From: Deinococcus ficus
GTDB taxonomy: Bacteria; Deinococcota; Deinococci; Deinococcales; Deinococcaceae
Direction: 5' to 3'
Length of the DNA stretch: 64,000 nucleotides
NCBI RefSeq assembly: GCF_003444775.1
Contig: NZ_CP021082.1
Coordinates: forward strand, 1-64,000
The notes under the pieces: model-generated
The model's database searches: none
What the model saw: the letters and a program-made list of their open reading frames with translations, nothing else
What the model was told of the DNA's origin: nothing
Shown here: positions 62,336 to 64,000 of the stretch, piece after piece
Numbering within the stretch: position 1 is the stretch's first letter
How the letters are laid out: the number at the start of each line of letters is the position of its first letter
Program-made: the position numbers and the translations under genes

Positions 62336-63187
62336 ATGACGACGGTTCCTCCCACATCGGTCGCCCCGCCCAGCACGGTGGTCGAGCAACTGCGCGCCGC
62401 TCTGGACACCCTGGGGAAGCGCGATCAGCTGATCGCCCGCTTCGTGATCGACCACGCCGAGGAACTGCCGTTCCTCAGTGCCGGCGAGATCGCTGAACGA
62501 CTCGGTGTGAGCGGCCCGGCCATCACGCGCTTCAGCCAGCGGGTCGGATTCGAAGGGTACCCGCACCTGCAGCGCTTGGTGCGCCAGGACCTGCGCGCCA
62601 CCCTGGGCGTCAAACAACCCGGGCGGCAGGACGCCGTGGCCGCCAGCTACTGGGCCAGCGAGCGGGCCAACCTCGAGGTGCTGCAGGGCATCGGGGAGCG
62701 CCAGCTGCTGCCGTTCGCCGCGGCGCTCACCCAGGCCCGGCAGGTCTGGATCATCGGCGCCCGGTCGTCCTACGGCGTGGCGCTGATCGCCGAGTCGCTG
62801 CTCTCACCCTTCCGGCCCCGCGTCCGGGCGCACTCGGCCGACACCCTCAGCGGCCAGCCGGAGCAACTCCTGGAAGTGAACGCCGAGGACGTCGCCCTGG
62901 TGTACACGCTGAGGCGCTACAGCCGCGCCACCACGCGCGTCACGACCGCCCTGAACAGCCAGGGGGCCACGGTGCTGCTCATCACCGACCAGGGCGCCTC
63001 CCCGCTCGGGAAGATCGCCCACCAGAGCCTCCGCGTGCCCACCCAGGGCTCCGAGGTGGTCGCCTCGCTCGCCCCCTTCATCAGCGTGACCGCCCTGCTC
63101 GCCACCCTCGTCGCCCGGGAACTCGGCGGCGGGCACCTGCAGCAGGCCGAGACCCTCAAGGCCGACTTCTCCGTCTACGAGTACTAG
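62336..63187 (+). CDS. MurR/RpiR-family transcriptional regulator
   Basis: A 283-residue regulator with an N-terminal HTH_6 domain (LSAGEIAERLGVSGPAITRFSQRVGFEGYPHLQ, residues about 45-78) and a C-terminal SIS sugar-isomerase-like domain (VWIIGARSSYGVALIAE, about 135-151; ALNSQGATVLLITDQGASPL). MurR itself controls MurNAc-6-phosphate use. Here the SIS domain may sense a metabolite of the upstream pathway. It is the last gene of the operon, 12 bases after copy 2, and probably controls it. Confidence 0.92.
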   Translation: MTTVPPTSVAPPSTVVEQLRAALDTLGKRDQLIARFVIDHAEELPFLSAGEIAERLGVSGPAITRFSQRVGFEGYPHLQRLVRQDLRATLGVKQPGRQDAVAASYWASERANLEVLQGIGERQLLPFAAALTQARQVWIIGARSSYGVALIAESLLSPFRPRVRAHSADTLSGQPEQLLEVNAEDVALVYTLRRYSRATTRVTTALNSQGATVLLITDQGASPLGKIAHQSLRVPTQGSEVVASLAPFISVTALLATLVARELGGGHLQQAETLKADFSVYEY

Positions 63188-63353
63188 GCAGGCGCCCCCG
63201 ATTCATCCGGACTTCTGAAAGGCAGCCATCAGCGTGGCGTTCCTGACCGGTCACGGAGTGCACAGGGCGTCCGCGCCCCTTTCGGCCTGGTGTTAAGCTG
63301 GAGATCCCGTAGCATGCCGCTCCTCAGGCCCCGTCGTTCAGGTGGAGGACACA

Positions 63354-64000
63354 GTGAGACGACCGCTCCCTCAGCTCACGCGCATCGCTTTGACCGACGG
63401 CGGCCTGGAAACCGATCTTCTCTTCAACCGCGGCTTCGACCTTCCCCACTTTGCCTCGGTCGTCCTCCTCGGCACGGCAGAGGGAAGGGCGGCCCTTGAG
63501 GCGTACTACCGCCCTTACCTGGAACTGGCGCGCAACGTCGGGTGTGGCTTCATTCTCGAGAGTGCCACGTGGCGGGCCAGCCCCGACTGGGCCTCGCCGC
63601 TCGCGCTCCGTCCGGCCGAACTCGACCGGCTCAATCTCGCCGCCGTCGAGCTGCTCAAGGAGCTGAGGTCCGGGTGCGCCATCGACCCGTCTGAGGTCGT
63701 GGTCAGTGGTTGCATCGGGCCCCGGGGCGACGGCTATGACCCCGGCCGGGTGATGGGCGTCACTGAAGCCCGTGACTACCACGGGCAGCAGGCGCGGGTG
63801 CTGGCCTCAGCGGATGTCGATATGCTTTCGGCCCTCACCATGACCAACATCAACGAAGCGACCGGTATCGCCCTGGCCGCTGCGGAAGTCGATCTGCCGG
63901 TCGCCATCTCGTTCACCGTCGAGACGGACGGACGGCTGCCCACCGGGGAATCTCTCGGGGAAGCGGTGACCGCCGTGGATGAGGCCACCGGAGCGTCCCC
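63354..64000 (+). CDS. Homocysteine S-methyltransferase family protein (partial, runs off the window)
   Basis: An open frame from GTG at 63354, with GGTGGAGGA 4 bases upstream, continues without stop to the window end (215 residues seen). Family features: LTDGGLETDLLFNRGFDLP at the N-terminus, YLELARNVGCGFILESATW, and VVVSGCIGPRGDGYDPG, which holds the first part of the zinc/homocysteine-binding region; PVAISFTVETDGRLPTGES matches the middle strand. Members move a methyl group from S-methylmethionine or a related donor to homocysteine. The C-terminal zinc cysteines (GGCC) are beyond the window. Confidence 0.88.
   Translation, partial: MRRPLPQLTRIALTDGGLETDLLFNRGFDLPHFASVVLLGTAEGRAALEAYYRPYLELARNVGCGFILESATWRASPDWASPLALRPAELDRLNLAAVELLKELRSGCAIDPSEVVVSGCIGPRGDGYDPGRVMGVTEARDYHGQQARVLASADVDMLSALTMTNINEATGIALAAAEVDLPVAISFTVETDGRLPTGESLGEAVTAVDEATGAS

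Overview
The window is high-GC bacterial DNA that looks like the genus Deinococcus. The best single clue is a gene (50857-51987) that closely resembles the Deinococcus N-acylamino acid racemase. Two-component systems, an HD-GYP protein, GTG-rich translationally coupled operons and small genus-type secreted proteins fit this. I see no rRNA, tRNA, CRISPR array, phage or insertion sequence. Most genes in runs overlap by 4 bases (ATGA or GTGA).

The most interesting region is 2745-19706, which I read as an undescribed biosynthetic gene cluster. A BTAD-type regulator faces a 67-residue peptide gene carrying two copies of YPVGSARLTG, followed by an M32 carboxypeptidase and an isocitrate lyase/PEP mutase family enzyme. 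A convergent minus-strand operon (14109 to 7624) encodes an L-lysine/L-ornithine N-hydroxylase, a stand-alone cupin, a methionyl-tRNA-synthetase-like protein, a DadA/glycine-oxidase-like flavoenzyme, an ATP-grasp ligase and a leaderless solute-binding-fold protein. The first four match the parts of the known hydrazine-forming (N-N bond) machinery that makes hydrazinoacetic acid in actinomycetes. There the cupin and MetRS-like domains can be one fused protein; here they are two coupled genes. A divergent plus-strand operon (14394-19706) adds a small secreted peptide, two more ATP-grasp ligases, a berberine-bridge-type FAD oxidase and an MFS exporter. The inferred product is a hydrazine-containing, amide-linked compound.

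19774-22946 holds a GNAT acetyltransferase, a Tet-type MFS pump and a small secreted protein. 23132-31755 is an efflux module: an OmpR/histidine kinase pair divergent from a coupled operon of two TolC-like proteins, a HlyD-type adaptor, a MacB-type ATPase and permease, and a secreted Gln-rich protein. 32214-39766 has a cupin, an SBP56-family selenium-binding protein with a membrane partner, and a 1454-residue PAS/GGDEF/GAF/HD-GYP protein.

39933-49864 is a set of small stress and detoxification units. One resembles the MhqR quinone-response regulon: a MarR repressor, WrbA, a fused ring-cleavage dioxygenase/esterase and maleylacetate reductase, with the same palindromic operator before both arms. 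A TetR gene with a strong palindrome faces a luciferase-like monooxygenase.

50857-63187 is a long plus-strand operon for uptake and breakdown of peptides or N-acylated/D-amino acids: racemase, acetyltransferase, two ABC permeases and a binding protein (no ATPase genes), two duplicated serine hydrolases, an N-acyl-D-amino acid deacylase, a dipeptidase and an RpiR regulator. The window ends inside a homocysteine S-methyltransferase gene.
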